A DNA stretch of 64,000 nt from Acinetobacter bereziniae LMG 1003 = CIP 70.12 (GTDB lineage Bacteria; Pseudomonadota; Gammaproteobacteria; Pseudomonadales; Moraxellaceae), in NCBI RefSeq assembly GCF_000368925.1, contig NZ_KB849756.1:12822-76821 (forward strand), read 5' to 3'. The position numbers and the translations under genes were made by a program. Positions 1 to 9,083 of this stretch are shown here, piece by piece (position 1 is the stretch's first letter; each line of letters begins with the position of its first letter). The notes beneath the pieces were generated by a model. It made no database searches, was not told where the DNA came from, and saw only the letters and a program-made list of their open reading frames with translations.

Positions 1-53
1 TATTTCAATAACTACAACCAATGTTCTCTGAACTTCTATACCAAAATTTCAAA

Positions 54-518
54 CTAATTTTCTGGGTTAACGACATCCAAAGACACTTTAACCCGATCTA
101 ATACCACAGTTGTTTTAAACCATTCAACATTCGAATTGCAATGAAATAGCTCATCACACAGTGCTTGAAATCGACTCATACTAGGAACAAGAAGGATTAA
201 GATAAAATCTGCCTCACCTGTCACATAGTAACATTGTTGTACTTCTGGTCTAGAAAAGCTTTGTTTTAATAGATCAAGATCAGCTATATGGGTTTTATTG
301 ACACGAACCTCGACCATGATCGTGATCACTTGATTGAGCTTATCGGGATCTAAAATTGCGGTGTGTCCAGTAATATAGCCATGCTCTCGTAATTTCTGAA
401 TACGGCGCTGTACAGATGCAGTGGATAAATGTACAGCATCTGCCAATTCACGTAAGGGCGTTAAGCAGTCCTTTTGCAAGTGCATGAGTAACGCATAATC
501 AAACTTGTCTAAGATCAT
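54..518 (-). CDS. Lrp/AsnC family transcriptional regulator
   Basis: A feast/famine-type DNA-binding regulator of 154 residues. The N-terminal winged helix-turn-helix spans about residues 2-60 (LDKFDYALL, then PLRELADAVHLSTASVQRRI). A RAM ligand-binding domain follows, with the usual GEADFILIL segment near residue 100. The frame could open at a TTG at 584, but the Met at 518 gives the normal family N-terminus, so I start there. Neither start has a strong ribosome site. It is divergent from the permease at 631 across about 110 bp. Lrp-type regulators often control a neighbouring exporter or amino-acid gene, so the broken permease is the likely former target (inference). The ligand is unknown. 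Confidence 0.88.
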   Translation of the reverse strand: MILDKFDYALLMHLQKDCLTPLRELADAVHLSTASVQRRIQKLREHGYITGHTAILDPDKLNQVITIMVEVRVNKTHIADLDLLKQSFSRPEVQQCYYVTGEADFILILLVPSMSRFQALCDELFHCNSNVEWFKTTVVLDRVKVSLDVVNPEN

Positions 519-630
519 ATCAATTGATTGAATATCGTGAGAAATTTTCTCATTTATAATAAAAATTTTCAGCAAATTTATCAATCAAGCTGAAATAAAA
601 TATCGTTTTCAATTCAAATCGCTCACTCAG

Positions 631-1538
631 ATGTCACATCAATCCAATACCGCTTTAGGTATCACCCTCAATGTCATCGCTTCAATACTGTTTGCAATTA
701 TGTTTGCCTACACCGCCTTATTGGGTGCATTAGAGGGAAATGAAATATATGGTTGGCGAATTTTACTTACCTTACCCTGTTTGACACTTTTCATCATTGC
801 TCAGGGAAATTGGTCACAGGTCAGACAGATTTATGAGCGCTTATATAAAGAACGTCTTTTTTTATATTCACTCGTCTGATTTCTTCATTTCTAATTGGAT
901 TACAACTTTGGTTATTTATGTGGGCGCCTCAGCATGGATATGGATTAGATGTTTCCCTCGGTTACTTTATGATGCCCATCACAATGGTTATTTTGGGAAG
1001 AGTTGCGTTTAAAGATAAAATGTCAGGTTGGCAAAAGTTATCCTGTCTTTTTGCAATATTCGGCGTGATTCATATGTTGTTTGTATCATCAACCCTTACA
1101 TGGCCAACACTACTGATTTGTTTGGGCTACCCAATTTATTTTTGGCTAAGGCAGAAAACCAATACCAATAATATCGGTGGGGTTTGGTTCGATATGATAC
1201 TCAGTCTGCCTTTGAGTATTTTCTTTATTCTCAAAGGTGGTGTTTTAACAGGTGCTTTAGGCTCACCTTCTTATACATTCACGTTAATTTTAGGGCTAGG
1301 CTTAATTAGTGCCCTTGCATTAGGATTTCAGTCTCTTTCAGCGCCACATCTGAATTTGAGCTTGTTTGGACTTTTGGTCTATGTTGAACCTGTTTTGCTA
1401 TTTATTGTTGCAATCATATTCGGTGAGACAATTCATGCAACTGAATGGCCAACCTATATCGCGATTTGGATGGCAGTCTGTGTATTGGTTATTGAAGGTC
1501 TCATAAGTCTAAAGAAAAAAAGCAGTACTCAAGTATAA
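631..1538 (+). pseudogene. EamA/RarD-like permease, broken by a frameshift
   Basis: A ten-helix drug/metabolite transporter of the EamA superfamily, RarD-like: IYGWRILLTLP near the start, then an IGLQLWLFMWAP stretch and SLGYFMMPITMVILGR. The first frame runs 631-879 and stops. The homologous continuation lies one frame over and is open to 1538. The frames join at a run of seven T at 857-863. With eight T the protein reads RLFFIFTRLISSF and continues without a break to about 302 residues. So one base is missing in a homopolymer: a true inactivating mutation, a phase-variable tract or a sequencing error. Both halves keep good coding character, so the loss is recent or artefactual. It is divergent from the Lrp regulator. 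Confidence 0.82.
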
Positions 1539-1606
1539 TTTATATATTCGTCTTTTTGCTATTGAGATTGTTGAGTTCGTTCAGGCTCATTTTTTATAGT
1601 AGAACC

Positions 1607-1637
1607 CATCTGCTGAATCTACAGGATTCAGCAGATG
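1607..1637. terminator. Strong hairpin between convergent genes
   Basis: Perfect 13-bp stem (CATCTGCTGAATC and its complement) with a 5-nt loop, placed between the permease end and the end of the convergent PaaG-like gene. No T-run follows directly on either strand, so it is a plausible shared transcription barrier rather than a textbook intrinsic terminator. Confidence 0.5.
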
Positions 1638-1685
1638 CTTAGCTCTATAAGTCTATCTTTACAAGTTGTTGATTACAGCATCCAA

Positions 1686-2474
1686 TCAATTAAATTGGGG
1701 CTTTCTTTTTTCCATAAAAGCAGCCACACCTTCTTTATAATTGTCTGAATGTCCAGCAATACGCTGAAATTGACGTTCTAGTTGCAATTGATCCGCTAAA
1801 GTATTCTGTGGTGCATGATTGAATGCTTGTTTAATCAGTGAAATTGAACTGCTGGGTTGGTTTGCTAATCTTTCGGCAAGTTCAATGACATTCTGCTCGA
1901 AAGCTTCATCCTCATAAACCTCCCAAATCAAGCCCCAATTTAAAGCCTGCTGTGCAGATAATTGATCGCCTAACATCGCCAAACCTTTGGCTCTGGCTAA
2001 TCCGACTAGATGGGGTAAATGCCAAGTTCCCCCTGCATCAGGAACCAACCCAACTTTGCAAAATGACTGTATGAACCTCGCTGACTGCTTGGCCACCACC
2101 ATATCGCAGGACAAAGCCAGATTTGCGCCTGCTCCAGCAGCTACCCCATTTACCGCAGCAATGACAAGTTTGGACATCTGAGTAATTTTTAAGATCAGAG
2201 GATTATAAAATTTTTCCAAGGCTGCGCCTGCATCATAGTCTGGGGCGCTAATCACCTCATTATTTCTTGTTGTTAAATCCTGTCCTGCACAAAATCCTTT
2301 ACCTGCTCCTGAAATCACGATGGTGTGAATATCTTGACTAAAGGACCATTGGTCTAAAATTAAAATAATTTCTTGATGCATCTGTTCGTTAAAACTATTT
2401 AGTACTTCTGGTCGGTTTAAGGTTAAGTAACCTACTTTATTGTGTTGACGAACTAAAATATGTTGGAAATTCAT
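1686..2474 (-). CDS. PaaG-like enoyl-CoA hydratase/isomerase
   Basis: Crotonase-fold acyl-CoA enzyme of 262 residues. The oxyanion-hole stretch is GKGFCAGQDL, and the second motif is GAGANLALSCDMVVA followed by FCKVGLVPDAGGTW. The two catalytic Glu of true enoyl-CoA hydratases are replaced (Asn and Val at those places), while the Asp of PDAGG is kept. That is the pattern of PaaG, the 1,2-epoxyphenylacetyl-CoA isomerase. It lies 39 bp after the acyl-CoA dehydrogenase at 2514-4316, in the same direction and probably the same transcript. No other phenylacetate gene is present, so it may be a general delta-isomerase for unsaturated acyl-CoA rather than part of a paa pathway. Family sure, substrate not. 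Confidence 0.8.
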   Translation of the reverse strand: MNFQHILVRQHNKVGYLTLNRPEVLNSFNEQMHQEIILILDQWSFSQDIHTIVISGAGKGFCAGQDLTTRNNEVISAPDYDAGAALEKFYNPLILKITQMSKLVIAAVNGVAAGAGANLALSCDMVVAKQSARFIQSFCKVGLVPDAGGTWHLPHLVGLARAKGLAMLGDQLSAQQALNWGLIWEVYEDEAFEQNVIELAERLANQPSSSISLIKQAFNHAPQNTLADQLQLERQFQRIAGHSDNYKEGVAAFMEKRKPQFN

Positions 2475-2513
2475 TGATCTCTACCCCTTCAAATATATAT
2501 GACGTAATTTTGC

Positions 2514-4316
2514 TTAAAATGCAAAATCATCAGGATCGAGTTGCATAACGGCTTTCGCACCTGATTGGATCGAAGCAGCATGGCTTTTGGTACGATGAAG
2601 TAGTTTTTCAAAGAAAAATTGAGCAGTGGCTAATTTGGCACGATAAAATTTTTCTTCTTGTGTTCCATCATTTAACTTTTGCTCTGCGACTTGCGCCATA
2701 CGAGCCCAAAGGTAAGCAAATACGACATAACTTGAAAAGTACAGATAATCGACTGACGCAGCACCAATTTCTTCTGGATTTTGCTGGGCTTGAACCGAGA
2801 TATGCTGAGTGATGGACAACCATTGTTGTTTCAATTCAGTCAAAGTTGTTATATAGGTTACAAGTGCAGGATTTGATTGATGGGTTGCAATAAATTGATC
2901 AATCAGATCAATCATATTGTTTAACAGTTTACCTTCTGACTTTAATACTTTGCGTGCCAATAAGTCTAAAGATTGAATCTCTGTTGTACCTTCATACAAA
3001 GTAGAAATACGTGCATCACGAGCAATTTGTTCCATGCCATGTTCGACAATAAATCCATGTCCACCAAAGATCTGTACACCATGTTTAGCAGACTCATTAC
3101 CAGATTCGGTTAAAAAAGCTTTGGCAATTGGAGTCAAAAAAGCCAGTAATTCATCTGAGTGTATCTTTTGCTCTGGATTGTGAGTGTTTTCAACAATATC
3201 GACATGTTGCGCTAAGAAATATGCCAGTGCACGCCCTCCTTCAGAAAATGCTTTTTGAGTCATTAACATTGAACGTACTGCAGGATGTACGATGATTGGA
3301 TCCGCATTTTTTTCTGGGTATTTTGCACCAGTCAAAGCACGCATGGCTAAACGTTCCTTAGCGTAGTTCAAGGCACCTTGAAATGAAATTTCAGAGGCTG
3401 CAAGTCCTTGTACTGCTGTACCAATACGTGCGGTATTCATAAAGGTGAACATGCAATTTAAACCTCGGTTTTCAGATCCAATTAAGAAACCTTTTGCACC
3501 ATCAAAATTCAACACACAAGTTGCATTACCATGAATTCCCATTTTATGTTCAATCGCACTACAAACGACTTTATTTCGATCTTGAAGATTGCCAGAATCA
3601 TCTACATTAAATTTGGGTACGATAAATAGTGAAATTCCTTTCGTTCCAGCAGGTGCTTGAGGAAGACGAGCGAGGACGATATGGATAATATTTTCTGCCA
3701 AATCATGTTCCCCAGCAGATATAAAGATTTTCTCGCCAGTAATGGCATAACTTCCATCCGCATTCGGTTCAGCTTTTGTGCGAATCAATCCTAAATCTGA
3801 GCCAGCATGTGACTCGGTTAGGCACATGGTTCCAGTCCAAATTCCACTAATCAATTTGGATAAGTAGATTTGCTTCTGTTGTTCTGTTCCATGATGCTCA
3901 ATCGTACGCATTGCGCCATGCGATAAGCCTGGATACATTGCCCAAGCCCAATTCGCACCACATAACATTTCTGAAATTGCAATCCTTAATAACGTAGGTA
4001 AACCTTGTCCACCGTATTCAGGATCAGCTGTAAGTGAGGTAAATCCTAACGCTGTATATTTTTGATAAGCCTCTTTAAAGCCTTTCGGTGTTGTTACTTT
4101 GCCATGATCAAATAGGCAACCTTGCTGATCGCCATTTTGATTGATAGGTGCAAGTTCATTTTCACAAAAGTCTGCACCAGCCTGTAAATATTGGTTGATC
4201 AATTCACGACTCAGTTCATTCTGATCATTCAAAAATTGCTGATAAGTTTCTTCTGTATTCAACATTTCATGAAGTACAAACTGCATATCACGTAATGGTG
4301 CTTTATATAAAGGCAT
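2514..4316 (-). CDS. Large acyl-CoA dehydrogenase (DmdC/FadE-like, 600 aa)
   Basis: FAD-dependent acyl-CoA dehydrogenase of the long class with an extra C-terminal domain. The N-terminus APLRDMQFVLHE is the signature of this class. The flavin/substrate core includes MCLTESHAGSDLG at about 170, and the catalytic Glu is in TLYEGTTEIQ near residue 445. A helical extension of about 130 residues follows, typical of 3-methylmercaptopropionyl-CoA dehydrogenase-like and other broad acyl-CoA dehydrogenases. It introduces the 2,3 double bond of an acyl-CoA and passes electrons to ETF. It is first in a two-gene unit with the PaaG-like gene. The divergent thioesterase at 4645 suggests a small fatty-acid or acyl-CoA salvage set. 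Chain-length preference cannot be read. Confidence 0.88.
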   Translation of the reverse strand: MPLYKAPLRDMQFVLHEMLNTEETYQQFLNDQNELSRELINQYLQAGADFCENELAPINQNGDQQGCLFDHGKVTTPKGFKEAYQKYTALGFTSLTADPEYGGQGLPTLLRIAISEMLCGANWAWAMYPGLSHGAMRTIEHHGTEQQKQIYLSKLISGIWTGTMCLTESHAGSDLGLIRTKAEPNADGSYAITGEKIFISAGEHDLAENIIHIVLARLPQAPAGTKGISLFIVPKFNVDDSGNLQDRNKVVCSAIEHKMGIHGNATCVLNFDGAKGFLIGSENRGLNCMFTFMNTARIGTAVQGLAASEISFQGALNYAKERLAMRALTGAKYPEKNADPIIVHPAVRSMLMTQKAFSEGGRALAYFLAQHVDIVENTHNPEQKIHSDELLAFLTPIAKAFLTESGNESAKHGVQIFGGHGFIVEHGMEQIARDARISTLYEGTTEIQSLDLLARKVLKSEGKLLNNMIDLIDQFIATHQSNPALVTYITTLTELKQQWLSITQHISVQAQQNPEEIGAASVDYLYFSSYVVFAYLWARMAQVAEQKLNDGTQEEKFYRAKLATAQFFFEKLLHRTKSHAASIQSGAKAVMQLDPDDFAF

Positions 4317-4644
4317 ACGTTATTCCTTTTTCAATTGCGCTTCCTATGCTGTAGGGAAAAGCGGTTTCCTTTTAATGAACTTTATTCTCGAATGAATTAA
4401 AAATATCAAATAAATTTCATATTGCAAAATTTATTTTCATTATTTTGGTATAAAATCAAATTATCAAATACGTGTATATGTTTAAATGTCGATTAGCTCA
4501 TTGTATTTAAATATTTTATTTAAATTTTAAATTAAAATTGCTTCAATAATATTATAAATTTAATTTTGTATTGCAAAATAATATTCCGTAAATTTGAAAT
4601 TTATAGTATGTTAATGCCATCGCTTAACATTGCAAGGAAGATTT
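4317..4644. promoter_or_regulatory. AT-rich divergent control region with a repeated 11-mer
   Basis: A very AT-rich stretch of about 330 bp between the acyl-CoA dehydrogenase and the divergent thioesterase. The 11-mer TATTGCAAAAT occurs twice in the same orientation, at 4420-4430 and 4569-4579, one nearer each gene. This is the layout of a shared operator, but no regulator lies beside it. No gene is seen here. Confidence 0.35.
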
Positions 4645-5079
4645 ATGGATAGCCCTCAATACACTGGTCTTGAGTTCCTAACTGCTTTAAAGAATGGAGA
4701 AATTTCAGCATCTCCGATGGCACATACCATTCCGATGCAGTTAGTTGAAGTTGCTAAAGGAAAAGCAACATATAAGGTTACGCCAAGTCAAGCACATCGA
4801 AATATACAAGGGACAATCCATGGTGGTTTTTGTGCAACTGCTTTAGATACAGCAACAGGAAGTGCCGCCCATACATTACTTGAACATGGCGTTGGTTATG
4901 GCACGATAGACCTGAACGTAAAAATGATTCGCCCCATGCAAATAGATACAACCTATTATGCACAAGCAGAATTGATTAATGCAGGACGTAATATCATCAC
5001 CACTGAAGGAAAAATTATCGATGACCATGGCAAAATTTATGCATTTGCAACAGCAATATTGATGGTCATACGTAAGTAA
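4645..5079 (+). CDS. PaaI family hotdog thioesterase
   Basis: Acyl-CoA thioesterase of 144 residues with a single hotdog domain. The core is GTIHGGFCATALDTATGSAAHTL (HGG motif with a downstream acidic residue), then the strand YGTIDLNVKMIRP. It hydrolyses acyl-CoA, usually aromatic or medium-chain in this family, to free CoA. The frame extends upstream to a TTG at 4630, but AAGGAAGA at 4634-4641 is a good ribosome site for the ATG at 4645, so I start there. It is a single-gene unit, closed by the hairpin at 5113-5139. Substrate not determinable; it may relieve CoA trapping next to the beta-oxidation genes. Confidence 0.87.
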   Translation: MDSPQYTGLEFLTALKNGEISASPMAHTIPMQLVEVAKGKATYKVTPSQAHRNIQGTIHGGFCATALDTATGSAAHTLLEHGVGYGTIDLNVKMIRPMQIDTTYYAQAELINAGRNIITTEGKIIDDHGKIYAFATAILMVIRK

Positions 5080-5112
5080 GGCTTTAAATAAATACCTTAA
5101 GTAGCATTTGCT

Positions 5113-5139
5113 TTAAGCTCCTGATGGAGCTTAATTTTT
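5113..5139 (+). terminator. Intrinsic terminator of the thioesterase gene
   Basis: 9-bp stem TTAAGCTCC with loop TGAT and its complement, followed by TTTTT. It overlaps the stop codon region of the convergent MFS gene. Confidence 0.75.
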
Positions 5140-6339
5140 GATCTGCTGTTTTTTCATCGTGTAAAAGTCAATCCGGTCTATCGCCAAGCTCACTAATGCC
5201 ATAGTAAAGCCCAATATCACACATGCCACCCATCCCCAATGTTTCCAAGCATAAACTGCGACAAAAGAACCTAATGCAGCACCACCAAAATACAAGGTCA
5301 TATAGATAGAATTAATCCGAGAACGTGCCTGTGCCGAAATGCGATAGACCAAATTCTGATTGAGAACATGAAATGCAGATAAGCCAAAATAAGCTAAAAT
5401 GACGCCAAATGCATAAGCAAATAAAGAGCGTTGTGCAAAAAATAGTGGAATCCATGCAATCAACAGCAATGACATACAAATGATAGCAACTTTATTCTCT
5501 AAGCCTTTGGCGATTTGTTTTCCAGCCCAAGGCGTTGCGAAAACTCCTGCTAAACCCACTATGCCAAATAAACCAATTTGAAAATCGTTAAAATAATAAG
5601 GTGCATTGGCAAGAATAAACGTCATGGTGGTAAAGATCAGCGCTAAAATACCAAAACCAATCCCACCCGCTATGCCACGGCGAATTAAATGCGGTTGGTC
5701 AACAGCCAAAGTAAATAATGAGCGATAAATCTGTAAAACAGTGAGTTGATGTGACTTTCGAGCAACAGGTAACTTGATCCACATTACCATAGCGAAAGCT
5801 AAAATGACGATGCCACTCAGTAAATATACGGCATGCCAAGACCATATGGTGGATAGTAAACCTGCGATTGATCTTGCCAATAGAATACCGAGGAACAGCC
5901 CACTCATCAGTGTTCCAACCACCTGAGGGCTTTTTTTCGGACTAGCTAGACCTGCTGCAAAGGGAACCAACACTTGTGTGGTGATTGAGAAAAAGGTCGC
6001 CAAAAAGGTAAAGCTATACAATGTGTGTAAGGATTGACTGAAAGAGAGTCCAATTTGTGCAAAACCTGTGCAACACATTAGCAAACAAATGTAGCTCCGT
6101 TTTTCAAAAAAATCACCAAGTGGTACTAAAACGAATAGACCAACTGCATAAGAGAGTTGGCCGATAACAATAGTGAATGCGACTTGTTCAACATGAACCT
6201 GCAAGGCATTGGCAATAGAATAAATTATAGGTTGATTATAATAGTTTGAACCTGCACAAATTCCACAAGCCATAGCCATGATGAAAATAAAGCTTTTTGA
6301 CAAGATTTGTGTTGTTTCAGGTCGAACTACGCTTTGCAT
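5131..6339 (-). CDS. MFS transporter at the end of the dca operon
   Basis: Twelve-helix major facilitator carrier of 402 residues. The N-terminal helix is ACGICAGSNYYNQPIIYSIA, and the helix 2-3 loop has GDFFEKRSY, a form of the MFS A motif. It resembles the AraJ/YnfM-type branch and is clearly paralogous to the carrier at 17306-18475 (GICTGGNYFSQPLIHSM). It begins 20 bp after the porin gene, so it is probably the last gene of the unit dcaA-K-I-J-P. In that context it may import or export a dicarboxylate or an overflow intermediate. The presence of two different MFS genes in one operon suggests different substrates or directions (inference). Confidence 0.82.
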   Translation of the reverse strand: MQSVVRPETTQILSKSFIFIMAMACGICAGSNYYNQPIIYSIANALQVHVEQVAFTIVIGQLSYAVGLFVLVPLGDFFEKRSYICLLMCCTGFAQIGLSFSQSLHTLYSFTFLATFFSITTQVLVPFAAGLASPKKSPQVVGTLMSGLFLGILLARSIAGLLSTIWSWHAVYLLSGIVILAFAMVMWIKLPVARKSHQLTVLQIYRSLFTLAVDQPHLIRRGIAGGIGFGILALIFTTMTFILANAPYYFNDFQIGLFGIVGLAGVFATPWAGKQIAKGLENKVAIICMSLLLIAWIPLFFAQRSLFAYAFGVILAYFGLSAFHVLNQNLVYRISAQARSRINSIYMTLYFGGAALGSFVAVYAWKHWGWVACVILGFTMALVSLAIDRIDFYTMKKQQIKN

Positions 6340-6359
6340 TGCCTTAACCTCACCTGTAG

Positions 6360-7676
6360 TTAAAATTTATACATCGACACAAAATTAATGCGAGACACAT
6401 TCGCTGTTCTTCCATCAAACACTTCCCGTTTGCCTTGGTGATATTCCATGCCAATATCAATTTGTTCCGCAGGCGAATAGAACAGGTTTGCTGCATAATC
6501 TGTCAGACGTTTGTTTGCATCAGGGTTAAGCTTTGCATAGGCTGAATCATCATCAAAAGCAAAAATAGAGGCCGACAAATTGGCACGCCATTGTGGATTA
6601 AATTTATAGGAATAGCCGACATTTAAACTATTGAGCTTATTCATCAGTAATTCATTTTTTTCTGTATTTAACGAAAAATCACCTGCTGCACTCAAGTTAG
6701 TCGCATTTGTTAAACCACTCTGGGTGGTGTAAGGCATGAATTTTTGATCACCTACAATATATTGATAATTGGCTTGGAGGGATTGTTGTGGTGTCAGTTG
6801 GTATTTTAATCCAGCACCGAGTCCCCAACTTACTTTCTTCACCGTATCTTTTGCGACATCGACAGACTTTTCATTGATAAAACCTTGAGCTAAAGCTGTC
6901 AAAGCTCCTTGTTTAACCGTATAGCGACTGGTCAATGTCGGGAATGCTGAAACTCGAGATCCTGTATATTCCAATGCAACTTTTAAATCACTATTTCCAT
7001 TTACTTTCCAATCGTAACGCACTTGAGGCGTACGGGTATAGGATGTTCCCATAAATTGGGTATAGTCCACGGATTCTGTTCGAGTTTCCATATTTGACAT
7101 CAATGACCAAGTTTGACCAAAGGTCCAGTCTTTATACGTAAAGAAGGCATGACGAATACGGAACTTACCATCACCTGTCCCCATATTTGAACTGTCAAAA
7201 AAATCTGCTTCAATATTTCCTGTAACAGCCTTATCTGGACTATTGAAATACACTCCTATTCGACTGGCATTGATCATGGCATCCGAACGAGCATGATCAG
7301 AACGTTTGTCACTTTCAAATGGGGTGCGGTTCAAACTATTTGTGGTTCTTCCCCCAGTGTCGGGTGAAGACTTGAAATCAACTGCTGCATCCAGTCGAGC
7401 AATCCCATAGACTTTGACATTATCTGTCCATGTCACCCACGAAGGTGCGATGGGTTTTGAGCTTTCACTGGTCTTATTTTTTTCTACATTTTCTTCAATT
7501 TTTGCTTGCTGGACCTGCAAATTATTTTGCGCACTTTTCTGGGCTTCCAGTTCTGCTTTCAGTTTTTGCAACTCAGCTTCTAATACATTAATTCGTTGTT
7601 CTACTGTGTTCGGAGAATTTGCAAAAATAGTCCCTGAAGCCACAGCACAAGCTGTAGCCAAAATTAATTTTTTCAT
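6360..7676 (-). CDS. dcaP: DcaP-type outer-membrane porin
   Basis: Outer-membrane channel of 438 residues. A signal peptide (MKKLILATACAVASGTIFA) is followed by a predicted coiled coil at about residues 25-65 (repeats of EQRINVLEAELQKLKAE), then a beta-barrel ending in the aromatic residue of VSMYKF. A periplasmic N-terminal coiled coil in front of a trimeric barrel is the hallmark of DcaP, which takes up dicarboxylates. The ribosome site AAGGAT lies about 8 nt before the ATG. It follows the CoA-transferase genes by 39 bp, and its position inside the dicarboxylate operon supports uptake of adipate-like diacids across the outer membrane. Confidence 0.87.
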   Translation of the reverse strand: MKKLILATACAVASGTIFANSPNTVEQRINVLEAELQKLKAELEAQKSAQNNLQVQQAKIEENVEKNKTSESSKPIAPSWVTWTDNVKVYGIARLDAAVDFKSSPDTGGRTTNSLNRTPFESDKRSDHARSDAMINASRIGVYFNSPDKAVTGNIEADFFDSSNMGTGDGKFRIRHAFFTYKDWTFGQTWSLMSNMETRTESVDYTQFMGTSYTRTPQVRYDWKVNGNSDLKVALEYTGSRVSAFPTLTSRYTVKQGALTALAQGFINEKSVDVAKDTVKKVSWGLGAGLKYQLTPQQSLQANYQYIVGDQKFMPYTTQSGLTNATNLSAAGDFSLNTEKNELLMNKLNSLNVGYSYKFNPQWRANLSASIFAFDDDSAYAKLNPDANKRLTDYAANLFYSPAEQIDIGMEYHQGKREVFDGRTANVSRINFVSMYKF

Positions 7677-7715
7677 CTTTTAATCCTTAAAGAAGCGTTT
7701 TTCCATATGGGTCAA

Positions 7716-8369
7716 TTAATTGACACGGGCATCTATCAGTGGGCAATCCGTTAGTGCTTGTAATTCATCAAAACTCAGCCCTTGAACAACTTCTGTGACA
7801 TAAGCCTTGTGATCTTTCAGTTCGATAATGCATAAATCGGTGTATATACGATTGACACATTGTTCTCCAGTCACTGGATAGCTGAGTGTATTGACGATTT
7901 TTGCTTCGCCATGTTTGGTCACATGTTCCATATAGACATAAATTGATTTTGCACCCACCGCCAAATCCATCGCACCACCAACTGCTGGTACATCATCTAC
8001 TTTTCCTGTATGCCAATTGGCAAGATCGCCATTCACCGCAACTTGAAATGCACCAATCACACAAATATCAAGATGACCGCCACGCATAATGTCAAAGGAA
8101 TCACCATGATGCATGAAACAGCCACCATCTAATAATGTGACTAACTCCTTTCCTGCATTGACTAAGTCTTGATCTTCTTCGCCTGCTTTTGGCGGTGGTC
8201 CAAATGCCAAAACCCCATTTTCTGAATGCAGGAAGATTTCTTTATCTTGAGGTAAATACTTGGCCACGTTGGTCGGTAAGCCAATACCTAAATTGACATA
8301 AGAACCTTCAGGAATATCCAAAGCAATCAATTGAGCGATATCTTCACGTGAGCGTTTTTGAACTGACAT
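7716..8369 (-). CDS. dcaJ: 3-oxoacid/dicarboxylate CoA-transferase subunit B
   Basis: Beta subunit of a class I CoA-transferase, 217 residues. The catalytic Glu is Glu50 in HSENGVLAFG; it forms the covalent glutamyl-CoA intermediate. The glycine-rich GGHLDICVIGAFQV region lines the CoA channel. The family includes PcaJ/CatJ (3-oxoadipate) and DcaJ (adipate). Its ATG overlaps the stop codon of the alpha-subunit gene by one base (TAATG), a sign of coupled 1:1 synthesis. The surrounding acyl-CoA dehydrogenase, porin and opposite beta-oxidation genes favour activation of a saturated diacid with succinyl-CoA as donor, as for DcaIJ, over a protocatechuate role, because no pca ring-cleavage genes are in the window. 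Confidence 0.87.
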   Translation of the reverse strand: MSVQKRSREDIAQLIALDIPEGSYVNLGIGLPTNVAKYLPQDKEIFLHSENGVLAFGPPPKAGEEDQDLVNAGKELVTLLDGGCFMHHGDSFDIMRGGHLDICVIGAFQVAVNGDLANWHTGKVDDVPAVGGAMDLAVGAKSIYVYMEHVTKHGEAKIVNTLSYPVTGEQCVNRIYTDLCIIELKDHKAYVTEVVQGLSFDELQALTDCPLIDARVN

Positions 8370-9037
8370 TAGATATCTCCTACTTTAACGACATGCTGTA
8401 CAAAAATTCCGGGTGTAATAATGCATTCAGGATCAAGACTCCCCAACTCAACAGTATGATTGACTTGAACAATTGTTGTTTTTGCAGCCTTTGCCATGAT
8501 CGGACCAAAGTTTCGTGCAGCTTTACGATAAGTTAAATTGCCCCAACGATCTGCTTGGTCAGCATAAATCAAAGCAAAATCAGCTTCGAGTGGATACTCA
8601 AGTACATAGTTTCGACCATGAATCGTTCTGGTTTCTTTACCTTCTGCGACTTTTGTGCCATAGCCTGTTGGTGTAAATATTGCACCGAGACCAGCACCTG
8701 CCGCCTGAATACGACATGCCAAATTACCTTGAGGCACCAGTTCCAATTCAATTTTTCCTGTACGATATAAATCTTGAAAAACGCTAGAACCGGCTGACTT
8801 TGGAAAAGAGCAGATCATTTTTCTGACACAACCTGCAATGATAAGTTGGGTTAAACCACGATCACCAGAAGCAGCATTGTTATTCACGATGGTTAGCTCT
8901 TTTTTACCTAAATCAATCAAGGCTTCAATGAGTTCTGCTGGCTGACCTGTGACACCAAAACCACTGGTCATGATGGTTGCACCATCGGGAATCGCCTTTA
9001 AAATGGGTTCAATATCACTGGTGATTTTATTGATCAT
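8369..9037 (-). CDS. dcaI: 3-oxoacid/dicarboxylate CoA-transferase subunit A
   Basis: Alpha subunit of the class I CoA-transferase, 222 residues, starting MINKITSDIEPILKAIPDGATIM. The conserved GFGVTGQPAELIEAL glycine-rich loop near residue 26 and a central GTKVAEGKETRTIHGR segment match PcaI/CatI/ScoA. Together with the adjacent beta subunit it moves CoA from succinyl-CoA to the acid. It lies 46 bp after the MFS gene. The same fold also serves 3-oxoadipate, so the adipate assignment rests on the operon, not on residues I can read. Confidence 0.86.
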   Translation of the reverse strand: MINKITSDIEPILKAIPDGATIMTSGFGVTGQPAELIEALIDLGKKELTIVNNNAASGDRGLTQLIIAGCVRKMICSFPKSAGSSVFQDLYRTGKIELELVPQGNLACRIQAAGAGLGAIFTPTGYGTKVAEGKETRTIHGRNYVLEYPLEADFALIYADQADRWGNLTYRKAARNFGPIMAKAAKTTIVQVNHTVELGSLDPECIITPGIFVQHVVKVGDI

Positions 9038-9083
9038 TTCCCTTGTCCCTGTATATGCTTGAATTCAACTGGCAGCTTAAACA

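Noticed and set aside
1686..2474. Part of a phenylacetate (paa) cluster
   Set aside because: Only a PaaG-like isomerase is present; no ligase, epoxidase or ring-opening gene is near.
8555..8770. Overlapping open frames on both strands inside the CoA-transferase genes
   Set aside because: Shadows of the conserved subunit A frame with no independent signal.
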